Source: Pedobacter soli
Lineage (GTDB): Bacteria > Bacteroidota > Bacteroidia > Sphingobacteriales > Sphingobacteriaceae
NCBI RefSeq assembly: GCF_900101435.1
Contig: NZ_FMZH01000005.1
Location: 62,001-126,000, forward strand
Direction: 5' to 3'
DNA: 64,000 nucleotides
Shown: positions 24,010 through 32,348 of the stretch, piece by piece
Numbering within the stretch: the stretch's first letter is position 1
Layout: every line of letters begins with the position of its first letter
The notes under the pieces: model-generated
Database searches by the model: none
The model's input: only the letters and a program-made list of their open reading frames with translations
What the model was told of the DNA's origin: nothing
Program-made: the position numbers and the translations under genes

Positions 24010-25212
24010 CTATACCCCGACCAGTTCTTCGTAAATTTTGAGCATTTTAGAAGATATTAAATGCACACCGTGATCATTCTCTACCGTTTTACGGGCATTT
24101 TCGCCAATTTCCATCCAACGTTTGGGGTTAATAATGCACTGCAATATAGAGCGGTAAAACTCATCGGCCGAATCGGCAATTAAAATATCGTGGCCATGCC
24201 GGCAGTTAATCCCTTCGGCAGCGGTAGCGGTGGCAATAATACATTTTTTCATGGCCATACCCTCAATAATTTTTACCCGCATGCCCGTACCTGAAATTAA
24301 AGGCACAATCATAATTGCTTTCGAATTCATAAACTCTATCGCATCAAAAACTTCTCCTTCTACAATCAGGTTTTCAGAATCGTATTCAAAAAAATGCTTC
24401 TGCATGTTTTTACCGGCAATGTAAAAACGCAGGTCTTTATTCAGTTTTTCTATATCCGGCCAAATATCATCTAAAAACCATTCTAAACCTTCCTGGTTTG
24501 GCCTCCAGTCCATAGCCCCCAAATGGAACAATGTAGGGAAGCTGGTTTTACTTTTATCTACCTTATATTTTTCCAGATCGATGGCTACGGGGAAAACCGA
24601 CATGGGTACTTCACAGCCAAACCGCAATATGCTTTGCCTGTCGGGCTCGCTAATGGCAAAAATCTGATGGAAACGGTTAATCTGATCGGTTTCGTAGGCT
24701 TTTAAACGCTGTGCCAGAAAAGCGAGGTATTTACGGCGAATGAGGAACTTTTCTGAATGCGAAAGGCGCTCCCACATCGTAAATTCGATATTGTGTGCCC
24801 GGTAAATGAGCTTAGCATTGCTGTTGGCTTTAACCACATCTAAATAGGGTACCACAAAAAGTCCTTCAAACTGAATAATGTCGAATGCATTTTCGCGCAG
24901 CAAGCTTTCGAGCTGCTTGGCAGCATCTTCGCTATAGTATCTGGAAACGTTGTAAGATTCGTTGGTAAAAATATTAAAAAAAGCCGACCAGATATTCACC
25001 TCGGTATCCAGATCGCAGGTATAGTATTTAATCTGTTCAAAAATGGGGTCGTAAATATCTTCAATATCCACGCGTGCTTTGCTGGGGTTAAGACTAAACA
25101 AAGTAATATCTGCACCAAGTTGCAGCAGGCCTTTTATGGTATTATAAACCACAATAGGATAACCACTATTTGGCGGAAAGGGAACCCGCTTAGTAATTAA
25201 CAAAATCTTCAC
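24010..25212 (-). CDS. GT4-type glycosyltransferase
   Basis: A 400-residue GT-B fold glycosyltransferase. The N-terminal MKILLITKRVPFPPNSGYPI with a G-x-P-type acceptor loop, and the C-terminal donor-binding part with GTGMRVKIIEGMAMKKCIIATATAAEGI (E-x7-style motif of GT4) and FHLGAMDWRPNQEGLEWFLDDIWP are clear; the latter resembles sugar transferases of the TuaH/glycogen-like PEP-CTERM associated group. The acceptor is not deducible. It is directly upstream of rnhB on the same strand's other side: rnhB (25234-25842) precedes it with 21 bases between them, so the two are likely co-transcribed. Confidence 0.88.
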   Translation of the reverse strand: MKILLITKRVPFPPNSGYPIVVYNTIKGLLQLGADITLFSLNPSKARVDIEDIYDPIFEQIKYYTCDLDTEVNIWSAFFNIFTNESYNVSRYYSEDAAKQLESLLRENAFDIIQFEGLFVVPYLDVVKANSNAKLIYRAHNIEFTMWERLSHSEKFLIRRKYLAFLAQRLKAYETDQINRFHQIFAISEPDRQSILRFGCEVPMSVFPVAIDLEKYKVDKSKTSFPTLFHLGAMDWRPNQEGLEWFLDDIWPDIEKLNKDLRFYIAGKNMQKHFFEYDSENLIVEGEVFDAIEFMNSKAIMIVPLISGTGMRVKIIEGMAMKKCIIATATAAEGINCRHGHDILIADSADEFYRSILQCIINPKRWMEIGENARKTVENDHGVHLISSKMLKIYEELVGV

Positions 25213-25233
25213 GTGCCGTGAAAATACGAAATT

Positions 25234-25842
25234 TTAAGCGTTTTTTGAAAACAGCTCGAGCTGCGGATCACTTACATTAAAAGTTTTGCGGTGAAAGGGT
25301 GATAAACCAATTTCGAGCACCGCTTTACGGTGTGCAATGGTGGGGTAGCCTTTGTTTTTTTGCCAGTTATAATGCGGGTAATCTACATGCAGGTTGGTCA
25401 TGTATTCATCGCGGTGCGTTTTGGCCAGAATAGAAGCCGCAGCAATGTTTAAATATTTACCATCGCCTTTTACAATGCAACTGTGTGGAATATTCGGATA
25501 TGCCTTAAAGCGGTTGCCATCAATAACCAGATAGCCCGGCTGTGCCTTAAGCTTTTCGATGGCACGGTGCATGGCCAGGAAGGAAGCATTAAGGATGTTG
25601 ATGCGGTCTATCTCTTCATGATCGCAAGAGGCCACCGCCCAGGCCAAAGCCTCTTTTTCGATAACGGGCCTCAACAAATCGCGTTGCTCATGCGATAACT
25701 GCTTAGAGTCGTTCAAACCTTGCAACACAAAACCTTTGGGTAAAATTACGGCGGCAGCAAATACAGGCCCAGCCAAACACCCTCTTCCGGCTTCATCGCA
25801 TCCAGCTTCTAATAACTCTTCCTGATAGCAGTTTAATAACAT
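25234..25842 (-). CDS. rnhB: ribonuclease HII
   Basis: Removes ribonucleotides and RNA primers from DNA-RNA hybrids. The 202-residue protein starts with the RNase HII box [21 protein letters not shown] carrying the first acidic pair (D-E-A-G-R-G), then [22 protein letters not shown] (third carboxylate), and [16 protein letters not shown] (fourth). All four catalytic carboxylates are therefore present. A TAAATTTG sequence on the minus strand begins a few bases before the start, so transcription might begin very near the ATG; this is only a suggestion. A glycosyltransferase follows in the same direction. Confidence 0.96.
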   Translation of the reverse strand: MLLNCYQEELLEAGCDEAGRGCLAGPVFAAAVILPKGFVLQGLNDSKQLSHEQRDLLRPVIEKEALAWAVASCDHEEIDRINILNASFLAMHRAIEKLKAQPGYLVIDGNRFKAYPNIPHSCIVKGDGKYLNIAAASILAKTHRDEYMTNLHVDYPHYNWQKNKGYPTIAHRKAVLEIGLSPFHRKTFNVSDPQLELFSKNA

Positions 25843-25972
25843 GTTGCAAATTTAAAGAATAACGGTAGTTTATTGAAAAATGGTTAATAAAGATGTAATT
25901 TAGTTTTGAACATTGCAAACTCAGCGTTTTATCCCGAACGGAACCAAATTTGTTTCGGTTAACTATACAAGA

Positions 25973-26323
25973 ATGAGAACATACAACGAAGCCCTCGCCC
26001 TGCGCATAGCAGAACGTTTACAACACCTGCCCGATGTAGAAGAAAAAGTGATGTTTAGCGGCTTGATTTTTATGGTCAATGGCAAAATGTGCCTGGGTAT
26101 TTCCAGAAACGACATGATGGTACGCCTCGATCCAAATACTTTAGAAAGCCTGGCCGATAAAGATGGCTGGGAGCAAATGTTAATGGGTGGCCGTCCAATG
26201 AAAGGTTACATCCTGGTATCGGCTGATGTATTAAACCGAAACGATGAACTCGATTACTGGATTAACCTGGCACTGGCATTTAATCCATTTGCTAAAGCAT
26301 CGAAAAAAAGTAAAGGGTCATAA
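25973..26323 (+). CDS. TfoX N-terminal domain protein
   Basis: A 116-residue protein with one TfoX/Sxy N-terminal domain. I choose the ATG at 25973 (MRTYNEALALRIAERLQHLP), the usual start of the family; the TTG at 25913 would add 20 residues of no recognisable type. Motifs EEKVMFSGLIFMVNGKMCLGI and MVRLDPNTLESLAD, then GGRPMKGYILVSADVL, fit the family. In Proteobacteria TfoX regulates natural competence, but stand-alone N-terminal domains in Bacteroidota have no proven role. The lysine/serine tail (KASKKSKGS) is disordered. Confidence 0.88.
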   Translation: MRTYNEALALRIAERLQHLPDVEEKVMFSGLIFMVNGKMCLGISRNDMMVRLDPNTLESLADKDGWEQMLMGGRPMKGYILVSADVLNRNDELDYWINLALAFNPFAKASKKSKGS

Positions 26324-26404
26324 TGTTTCATTTCAGTTACCCGCAGCGCAAAAAGTAGCAGGAGCCATATTTTTTGATTAATTTTAGCCTTCTAATCAAA
26401 TATT

Positions 26405-27040
26405 ATGAAAAAATGTGCTGCAATAGCGGTATTTCTGCTATCCATTTCATTTGCTGTTTTTGCACAAGTACAAAGAACTGCCACCACTACCTCTACTATA
26501 AAAGAAGCTGCTCCACAGCAATTAAAAACTGCTGCTCCGGAGGGACACTATTGCGATTATTGCAAACTCAATTATCCCGAATCGCATTTCCCTTGTATCA
26601 TGAAATCAATAAAAGGGAAACTCAATGTTACTACTGGAGAGATTAGTTTTGTTGAAGGTCAGCCTATTGGCGGTATTGTGGTGAAAGGAGGCAAAAATCC
26701 TGGCGATAACAGCATTAACCTTACCACTAACGAAAAAGGAGAAATCGAATTTAACAATCCGGCAACCGGTAACTATAAACTGGTTATTTCTGTACCGGCA
26801 AGCAACCCAAAATCGAGGGTTGCTGGCTCACCCATTGAAGGCATTGTGGTAAAGGGAGGCAAAAACCCTGGTGGCAACCTGATTACCGTGATTACAGATG
26901 AAAGCGGTACTATAGAGTTGAACAATCTGGCACCAGGAACCTATAAATTTACAGCGCTTGCAGCAACAGCAGCCGAAAAAAATAATCCATTGTATAAATC
27001 AAGTCATTCTGCAAGTGTAAATCCATTATATAAGAACTAA
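26405..27040 (+). CDS. secreted protein with two carboxypeptidase-regulatory-like repeats
   Basis: A 211-residue protein of unknown function. Residues 1-20 are a signal peptide (MKKCAAIAVFLLSISFAVFA). A short cysteine-rich stretch follows (YCDYCKLNYPESHFPC). The rest is two near-identical repeats of about 45 residues: PIGGIVVKGGKNPGDNSINL... and PIEGIVVKGGKNPGGNLITV..., each ending in a strand like TGNYKLVIS or PGTYKFTAL. This is the G-x-V-V-x-G-x-N-x-x-G...T-x-x-x-G-x-Y pattern of carboxypeptidase-D regulatory-like beta-sandwich folds. The C-terminus repeats a short NPLYK element twice (NNPLYKSSH, VNPLYKN). A secreted, disulfide-containing surface protein is likely. A second exported gene follows 97 bases later. 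Confidence 0.75.
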   Translation: MKKCAAIAVFLLSISFAVFAQVQRTATTTSTIKEAAPQQLKTAAPEGHYCDYCKLNYPESHFPCIMKSIKGKLNVTTGEISFVEGQPIGGIVVKGGKNPGDNSINLTTNEKGEIEFNNPATGNYKLVISVPASNPKSRVAGSPIEGIVVKGGKNPGGNLITVITDESGTIELNNLAPGTYKFTALAATAAEKNNPLYKSSHSASVNPLYKN

Positions 27041-27137
27041 AATCGTTAAATTTACTAAGCATTTCATTCTTGGCACTGTTATGGAATAATCTGTATCGGC
27101 GCATCTTTAAATTGTTAAACATTTAAAAACACACATT

Positions 27138-27668
27138 ATGAAACGTTTAAATTTAATATTGAGCCTGGCATTTATTTCCTTCGCCACTCAGTTGTTTGCC
27201 CAAACAAACAAAGAAACCACTAGCCGGATTGTTGGCGATAAGAACTATATATTTGTGGCCAATACAGCCATCCCAATGGCCAATAACGACATCAATAAAG
27301 TATTAATGATGATGCCCGGTGGGCAAGGCGGTTCGAGTATTAACCTTTCGGGTTCGCAGTACGATGTTAAGGTAACCAAAGACAGTGTTGTGGCTTACCT
27401 GCCTTATTACGGCAGGGCATTTTCTGCACCAATGGACCCAACGCAGGGCGGAATAAAATTTACTTCGAAAGATTTTAGCTACACAGAAACTAAAAACAAA
27501 AGAGGCGCCTACACCATCCAGATTAACACTAAAGATGTAAGCAGGGAAAATTACCGGTTTACTATTAATATTTCGACCAATGGTTATGCTTCTTTAACAG
27601 CCACCAGCGTAAACAAACAACCCATTCTTTTTAACGGCTACCTGGATGAGCCAAAGAAAAAAGATTAA
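27138..27668 (+). CDS. DUF4251 domain exported protein
   Basis: A 176-residue exported protein. The signal peptide is MKRLNLILSLAFISFATQLF ending at AQ. The DUF4251 pattern is visible: a strand after the signal with KNYIFVANTAIPMANNDINKVL, the central GSQYDVKVTKDSVVAYLPYYGRAF (the Y-x-V-x-V-x-x-D-S-V-x-x-x-L-P-Y-x-G-x-A block), and GIKFTSKDFSYTETKNKRGAYTIQI. The family is common and periplasmic in Bacteroidota with no known role. A very strong terminator follows, shared with the convergent glutaminyl cyclase gene. Confidence 0.88.
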   Translation: MKRLNLILSLAFISFATQLFAQTNKETTSRIVGDKNYIFVANTAIPMANNDINKVLMMMPGGQGGSSINLSGSQYDVKVTKDSVVAYLPYYGRAFSAPMDPTQGGIKFTSKDFSYTETKNKRGAYTIQINTKDVSRENYRFTINISTNGYASLTATSVNKQPILFNGYLDEPKKKD

Positions 27669-27672
27669 AAGC

Positions 27673-27705
27673 AAAAGGCCTGATTTTAACAAAATCAGGC
27701 CTTTT
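27673..27705 (+). terminator. bidirectional intrinsic terminator
   Basis: A perfect 15-bp stem, AAAAGGCCTGATTTT and its complement, around the loop AAC, with T runs on both strands. It ends the DUF4251 gene and the convergent glutaminyl cyclase gene. Confidence 0.93.
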
Positions 27706-27707
27706 TA

Positions 27708-28796
27708 TTATTTCTTAACCAGTTCTATCTGAAAAATGTGTGGCCATTTTTTGCCCGTTACAAAAAGCCTTTTTCCAGCCTTGTCATAAGCAATCCCATT
27801 CAATACATTATTAGCCTTTTCATCTTCTCCCTTAAAATAATCGGCAGGTAATAGCCCCGATAAATCTATGCTGCTTTCTACCACACCTGTTTGGGGATCA
27901 ATAATGAGGATATTATTGGTGGTGTAAACATTAGCATATATTTTACCATCAATGTACTCGAGTTCATTCAGGTTTTGAATTGCCCCTTTATCATCAAATA
28001 CATCAATAGAACCAATTTTTTGATAGGTATCCTTATTCAGGAAAAAGATGGTGTTTGAACCATCGGTATTCAGGATTTTTTCGCCGTCAAAAGCAAGCCC
28101 CCAACCTTCTCTGCCCGTGGTATACGTAAATTCAGATAATTTTTTAAAGGTATTTTTATCGTACACAAAACCTACCTTTTCGCGGTAAGTAAGCTGAATA
28201 ATCTTATCGCCCACTACAGTAATTCCTTCGCCAAAGTATTGCTTATCCAAATCGGTTTTCTGCAGAATTTTACCTGTTGAAGGCTCTACTTTACGCAGGC
28301 TCGAATGACCGTAATCACCAGCACTTTCGTAAAAAAAGCCATCGTGATATTCCAGGCCTTCAACATACGAAGCCGTATCGTGTGGTAAGGTTTTAATTAC
28401 CTTGTAGCTATAGGCAACAGGCGCCTTTGCAGCCAGCACATTGATATTGGAAGTAATATCTTCTGATTTGCCAGCACCGAAAATTTTGGCAGTAAGCAGG
28501 TGGTTACCCAGTTTAAGTCCTTCGGTTTTAAGCTTAATGGCACCGGTATCTGTTTTAGCGACTACTTTAACAGTATCGATCAAATAAATCACAGAATCTA
28601 CAGGCGCTCCGTTACCAAACTGCACTTTTACCTCAACCTCCTTGCCTAAGGGTACGTTAACACCAATCATGGGCGACAGAAAACTACGGTAGGTTGTACT
28701 TGCATCGTTTTTACAAGCGCTAACAACAGCGCAAGCTAAACCGACGAATATCATTTTTTTAATGTGGTTAATCTTCAGGCCAAAATGCATCTTCAA
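27708..28796 (-). CDS. glutaminyl-peptide cyclotransferase, lipoprotein
   Basis: Forms pyroglutamate from N-terminal glutamine of proteins. The 362-residue protein has a lipoprotein signal (IFVGLACAVVSACKN) and the five-bladed propeller of the bacterial/plant type glutamine cyclase (Glu_cyclase_2): SYVEGLEYHDGFFYESAGDYGHSSL, KQYFGEGITVVGDKIIQLTY, EGWGLAFDGEKILNTDGSN, NELEYIDGKIYANVYTTNNI and NVLNGIAYDKAGKRLFVTGK. The preceding 100 residues are a beta-sandwich. I use the ATG at 28796, which keeps the basic N-region and overlaps yraN by 29 bases. In Bacteroidota this enzyme is often essential for maturation of exported proteins. Confidence 0.93.
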   Translation of the reverse strand: MKMHFGLKINHIKKMIFVGLACAVVSACKNDASTTYRSFLSPMIGVNVPLGKEVEVKVQFGNGAPVDSVIYLIDTVKVVAKTDTGAIKLKTEGLKLGNHLLTAKIFGAGKSEDITSNINVLAAKAPVAYSYKVIKTLPHDTASYVEGLEYHDGFFYESAGDYGHSSLRKVEPSTGKILQKTDLDKQYFGEGITVVGDKIIQLTYREKVGFVYDKNTFKKLSEFTYTTGREGWGLAFDGEKILNTDGSNTIFFLNKDTYQKIGSIDVFDDKGAIQNLNELEYIDGKIYANVYTTNNILIIDPQTGVVESSIDLSGLLPADYFKGEDEKANNVLNGIAYDKAGKRLFVTGKKWPHIFQIELVKK

Positions 28797-29133
28797 TATG
28801 GTTTAATGTATAATCTTTATTTTTAGTAAATGTAATTGCAATAATATCAAAACGGACATCATTTTGATGGTTCATAATTTCAATATAGGCGTTTGCCGCA
28901 AGCTCCATTTGTATCTGCTTGGCTTTACCCACAAAATCTTCGGGCTCGCCAAAAGCAACCGAACTGCGCGACTTTACTTCGACAAAGATCATGATGCCAT
29001 CTTTATAAACAATCAGGTCGACTTCTGCCTTGCCATAAGTCCAGTTTTCATCCAACAGCTCGTAGCCCTTGCTTTCCAGGTATTGCCTGGCAATGCTTTC
29101 GCCTAAACGGCCTAAATCATTATGGAGCGCCAT
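28768..29133 (-). CDS. yraN: YraN (UPF0102) family endonuclease-fold protein
   Basis: A 121-residue protein of the UPF0102 family, which has a PD-(D/E)xK endonuclease fold. The catalytic-like block is conserved: YGKAEVDLIVYKDGIMIFVE continuing into VKSRSS, with Glu-x-Asp and E-V-K. The N-terminus MALHNDLGRLGESIARQYLE and VRFDIIAITF are also typical. Its cellular role is not known, though some members bind Holliday-junction-like DNA. It overlaps the glutaminyl cyclase start and lies 86 bases downstream of dnaG on the same strand. Confidence 0.93.
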   Translation of the reverse strand: MALHNDLGRLGESIARQYLESKGYELLDENWTYGKAEVDLIVYKDGIMIFVEVKSRSSVAFGEPEDFVGKAKQIQMELAANAYIEIMNHQNDVRFDIIAITFTKNKDYTLNHIEDAFWPED

Positions 29134-29219
29134 ATTTTAGTCATTGAATGTGTGCGTTTTGAACGATTGAATTTAAGCATATTGCTAACAAATACATTCA
29201 ATCGTAATGCATTCAATTT

Positions 29220-31217
29220 TTACTTCACAATAACCGAACCTAAAAATTTTGAAATTTCGCGTTCTACTCCTTTAATCACCCCGTATCGTTGCATCAAAAT
29301 CATTTGGTTATCGGCATCTTTCTCCTCTTTAATCTCTTTTAACAGGCTCATCAATATATTTTCTACTTTACGCTTCTTGAGGTGAAAAATTCCACCCAAA
29401 ATTGTCGCTTTTAAGTTCATTGATTCATCCTTAACATAAATCAGATGTTTATTGAGCCAATTTTCACTTAAAGCATGCTCAGAACTTGATAAAGTGATGG
29501 CTAAATCGGCAATTTCGCGTTCTTTATGTGTAATAAAGTGGTTCGCTGTAGGCAATCGTCCGTTATCGATCTCCGATTTATAATAGTCAATAATTTTTTT
29601 GCAAAGCGGATCATCGAACTCTACATCGGCCAGGTTCTGCATAATGAATGGGCCAATATACATGTCGTCTATCTTATCCCAGTTTACAAACTCGTGTCCG
29701 TATGCCAGTAATAAACGTACAATTTCCTTTTCCTGATATTCTTCTTCTTTAGCCGGCTCCTGTGGTTCGTAGCCCATAGGACCGACACTATCGTCCCACA
29801 AATCATCGGGCGGGCCCAGCGGTTCTGGCGGACCAGAAGAAAAAGAAGAGAACGATTGTTTTGGAGCTGCTGACTGATTGTTTCTCTGGTTACCGTCAAA
29901 ACTCTTTTTAAGCTTTGCTGAGCGCATTTTAGTCAGCTCGCCAGATAATACCTGTTCACTTATCTCGAGCAGGCTGCTACACTCACGAATAAAAACCGAA
30001 GCTTTAATCTGATCTGGTATTTTAGCAATACTTTCTACAATATCGCGAATAATACCCGCCCGTTTTATCGGGTCGTTGCCAGCATCTTTAAGCAATACAT
30101 TGGCTTTGTAAAGAATAAAATCTTTACGGTTTTGCTCTAAATAAGTTTTAAAAGCACCTGCGCCAACATGGTGCATGTACGAATCGGGATCGTGCCCATC
30201 AGGGAAGGAAACAATTTTTACGTTTAAACCTTCCTCCAGAATCATATCCAAACCCCGCAGTGATGCTTTAATCCCCGCGGCATCGCCATCAAATAAAATG
30301 GTAATATTTTGCGTAAAACGACCGATGAGCTTAATCTGCTCTACAGTAAGCGAAGTTCCGGATGAAGCCACCACGTTTTCAATGCCTGCCTGGTGCACAG
30401 ACAGTACATCGGCATAACCCTCGGCCAGGTAACAGTTATCTAAATCGCGGATGGCTTTTTTGGCGTGGAACAAACCATAAAGCACATTCGATTTATGGTA
30501 AATTTCGCTTTCTGGCGAGTTTACGTATTTCGGAACATTTTTGTCGGTTTTTAAGGTACGGCCACCAAAACCAATAATCCGACCGGTAAAATTGTGGATC
30601 GGGAACATTACCCGGCCACGAAAACGGTCGTAAATTTTGCCGCTATCGTTTTTAATGGATAAGCCTGTCGATTCTAAAAACTCGAGCTTGTGTCCGGCAT
30701 TTGTAGCACTTTGTGTCAATGCATCCCAAACATCGGGCGAGTAACCCACTTCGAACTTTTTAAGGATATCTTCGCGAAAGCCACGTTCTTTAAAATAGCT
30801 TAAGCCAATGCCCCGGCCTTCTTCGGTATCCCAAAGCTGCTTTACAAAAAAAGCACTGGCATATTGAGATACGATGTAAAGGCTTTCTTTAGCGCTCTGG
30901 GCTTCGGCAGCTTCAGGCGAAAGTTCGGTTTCGGCTACTTCTATGTTGTATTTATTGGCTAAAAACTTAAGTGCTTCGGGATATGAATATTTTTCATGAT
31001 CCATAATGAAGCGCACAGAATCGCCCCCTTTACCGCAGCCAAAGCATTTGTAAATCCCTTTGGTTACGGAAACGTGAAAGGAAGGTGTTTTTTCGCCATG
31101 GAAAGGGCAATTACCAATTAAACTGGTACCGCGTTTTTTTAAGTGCACAAAATCCCCAACTACCTCCTCAATACGGGCGGTATCCATTATCTTATCTATC
31201 GTTTCGCGGTTGATCAT
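29220..31217 (-). CDS. dnaG: DNA primase
   Basis: Synthesises RNA primers for lagging-strand DNA synthesis. The 665-residue protein has the CHC2-type zinc finger (IGNCPFHGEKTPSFHVSVTK then YKCFGCGKGGDSV, residues about 35-70), the TOPRIM core with CYLAEGYADVLSVHQAG, SSGTSLT and ILFDGDAAGIKASLRGLD (residues about 255-330), and a C-terminal helicase-binding part from about 450, preceded by a proline- and serine-rich linker. The start MINRETIDKIMDTARIEEVV is standard. The gene's downstream gap to yraN holds a 9-bp inverted repeat (29164-29172 and 29196-29204). Confidence 0.97.
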   Translation of the reverse strand: MINRETIDKIMDTARIEEVVGDFVHLKKRGTSLIGNCPFHGEKTPSFHVSVTKGIYKCFGCGKGGDSVRFIMDHEKYSYPEALKFLANKYNIEVAETELSPEAAEAQSAKESLYIVSQYASAFFVKQLWDTEEGRGIGLSYFKERGFREDILKKFEVGYSPDVWDALTQSATNAGHKLEFLESTGLSIKNDSGKIYDRFRGRVMFPIHNFTGRIIGFGGRTLKTDKNVPKYVNSPESEIYHKSNVLYGLFHAKKAIRDLDNCYLAEGYADVLSVHQAGIENVVASSGTSLTVEQIKLIGRFTQNITILFDGDAAGIKASLRGLDMILEEGLNVKIVSFPDGHDPDSYMHHVGAGAFKTYLEQNRKDFILYKANVLLKDAGNDPIKRAGIIRDIVESIAKIPDQIKASVFIRECSSLLEISEQVLSGELTKMRSAKLKKSFDGNQRNNQSAAPKQSFSSFSSGPPEPLGPPDDLWDDSVGPMGYEPQEPAKEEEYQEKEIVRLLLAYGHEFVNWDKIDDMYIGPFIMQNLADVEFDDPLCKKIIDYYKSEIDNGRLPTANHFITHKEREIADLAITLSSSEHALSENWLNKHLIYVKDESMNLKATILGGIFHLKKRKVENILMSLLKEIKEEKDADNQMILMQRYGVIKGVEREISKFLGSVIVK

Positions 31218-31350
31218 ATTTAATATTGTCCGTCATTGCGAGGAGGCACGACGAAGCAATCTTTTTTGCTTTGTTATTTAATTTATTGTCCTATTTTAAA
31301 AGAGTGCTTCACTCCATCACACAATCACTTTCTTTAGTTCGCAATGACTT

Positions 31351-31650
31351 TCACCAGTCTTTCACTATTTCCCATAAATCCTTCCATTCTGGATTCATAG
31401 ATTCTATTAATTTTATCTTCTTTTTTCGGCTTCCGCCTTTAATTCTTTTTTCCGCCGCAATTGCTTCTTCTATTGAATCATAAGAACAAAAATAAACAAG
31501 TTTATCTGTGTTGTATTTAGCGGAAAAAGATTTCGGATATTCCTTGTCTTTGTGTTCCTTTATCCTAAACATAATATCAGAAGTAACCCCAGTATATAAC
31601 GTGGTATGAGTAAAATTAGTAATGATATAAACTGTTCCACCCCGTTCCAT
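31351..31650 (-). CDS. GIY-YIG nuclease, copy 1 of a tandem pair
   Basis: A 99-residue single-domain GIY-YIG nuclease. The first half-motif is VYI (residues 7-9), the second YTG (19-21); Arg29 in MFRIKEHK and Glu67 in IAAEKRIKGG match the catalytic arginine and metal-binding glutamate of the family, so the enzyme is likely active. The K-rich tail (KGGSRKKKIKLIESMNPEW) would bind DNA. The same length and layout is seen in many small UvrC-like GIY-YIG proteins in Bacteroidota. It lies inside a unit flanked by inverted repeats, the next copy being only 211 bases upstream on its own strand; the protein sequence of the two copies is identical. Confidence 0.85.
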   Translation of the reverse strand: MERGGTVYIITNFTHTTLYTGVTSDIMFRIKEHKDKEYPKSFSAKYNTDKLVYFCSYDSIEEAIAAEKRIKGGSRKKKIKLIESMNPEWKDLWEIVKDW

Positions 31651-31861
31651 TGTTATAATTTAGATTAACGTTATGCAGGAAAGATTGCTTCACTCCATCA
31701 CACAATTCCTTTCTTCAGTTCGCAATGACGGCACAAAAATCGTCATTGCGAGGAGGCACGACGAAGCAATCTTTTTTGCTTTTGCTATTTAATTTATTGT
31801 CCTATTTTAAAAGAGTGCTTCACTCCATCACACAATCACTTTCTTCAGTTCGCAATAACTT

Positions 31862-32161
31862 TCACCAGTCTTTCACGATTTCCCATAAATCCTTCCATTC
31901 TGGATTCATAGATTCTATTAATTTTATCTTCTTTTTTCGGCTTCCACCTTTAATTCTTTTTTCCGCTGCAATTGCTTCTTCTATTGAATCATAAGAACAA
32001 AAATAAACAAGTTTATCTGTGTTGTATTTAGCGGAAAAAGATTTCGGATATTCCTTGTCTTTGTGTTCCTTTATCCTAAACATAATATCAGAAGTAACCC
32101 CAGTATATAACGTGGTATGAGTAAAATTAGTAATGATATAAACTGTTCCACCACGTTCCAT
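31862..32161 (-). CDS. GIY-YIG nuclease, copy 2 of a tandem pair
   Basis: Second copy of the 99-residue GIY-YIG gene, encoding exactly the same protein. Only four bases differ between the two 300-base genes, and each is at a third codon position and silent (Ile ATA/ATC, Gly GGC/GGT, Ala GCG/GCA, Arg CGG/CGT). Because the copies have diverged slightly in the non-coding parts too, the duplication is recent but not brand new. It sits downstream of the SGNH hydrolase gene on the same strand, separated by the repeat unit's end. Confidence 0.85.
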   Translation of the reverse strand: MERGGTVYIITNFTHTTLYTGVTSDIMFRIKEHKDKEYPKSFSAKYNTDKLVYFCSYDSIEEAIAAEKRIKGGSRKKKIKLIESMNPEWKDLWEIVKDW

Positions 32162-32280
32162 TGTTATAATTTAGATTAACGTTATGCAGGAAAGATTGCT
32201 TCACTCCATCACACAATCCCTTTCTTCGGTTCGCAATGACGAATCGGTTAATTAACCACAAAGATAACAGAGAAAAAACA

Positions 32281-32345
32281 CAAAGCACACAGAGAAAATT
32301 TCTTTGTGTGCTTTGCGAAATACTTTGCGAACTTTGCGGTTTAAA
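32281..32345. repeat. hairpin plus CTTTGCG repeat
   Basis: CAAAGCACACAGAGAAA (32281-32297) pairs with TTTCTTTGTGTGCTTTG (32299-32315), with one G-T pair. CTTTGCGAAATACTTTGCG and AACTTTGCGGTTTAAAAA follow, the same type of block as at 3168-3360. It lies after the SGNH hydrolase stop and probably terminates it. Confidence 0.75.
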
Positions 32346-32348
32346 AAT

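Larger units (their letters stand above)
31231..32241. mobile_element. tandem duplication of a 0.5-kb REP-like unit carrying a GIY-YIG gene
   Basis: Two copies, 31231 to about 31730 and 31741 to about 32241, joined by about 10 bases. Each copy starts with CGTCATTGCGAGGAGGCACG leading to GAAGCAATCTTTT, and ends with AAAGATTGCTTCACTCCATC leading to CAGTTCGCAATGACG, so the ends are inverted repeats of one another; an inner copy of the second end lies just after the gene's stop. Between them is a 99-residue GIY-YIG gene on the minus strand. There is no transposase. The structure fits a small repeat-associated element, duplicated recently. Confidence 0.7.

Noticed and set aside
31226..31994. Plus-strand open frames over the GIY-YIG units (85 and 89 residues)
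   Set aside because: They lie antisense to the nuclease genes and merely mirror them; the minus-strand frames show catalytic residues and silent-only differences.
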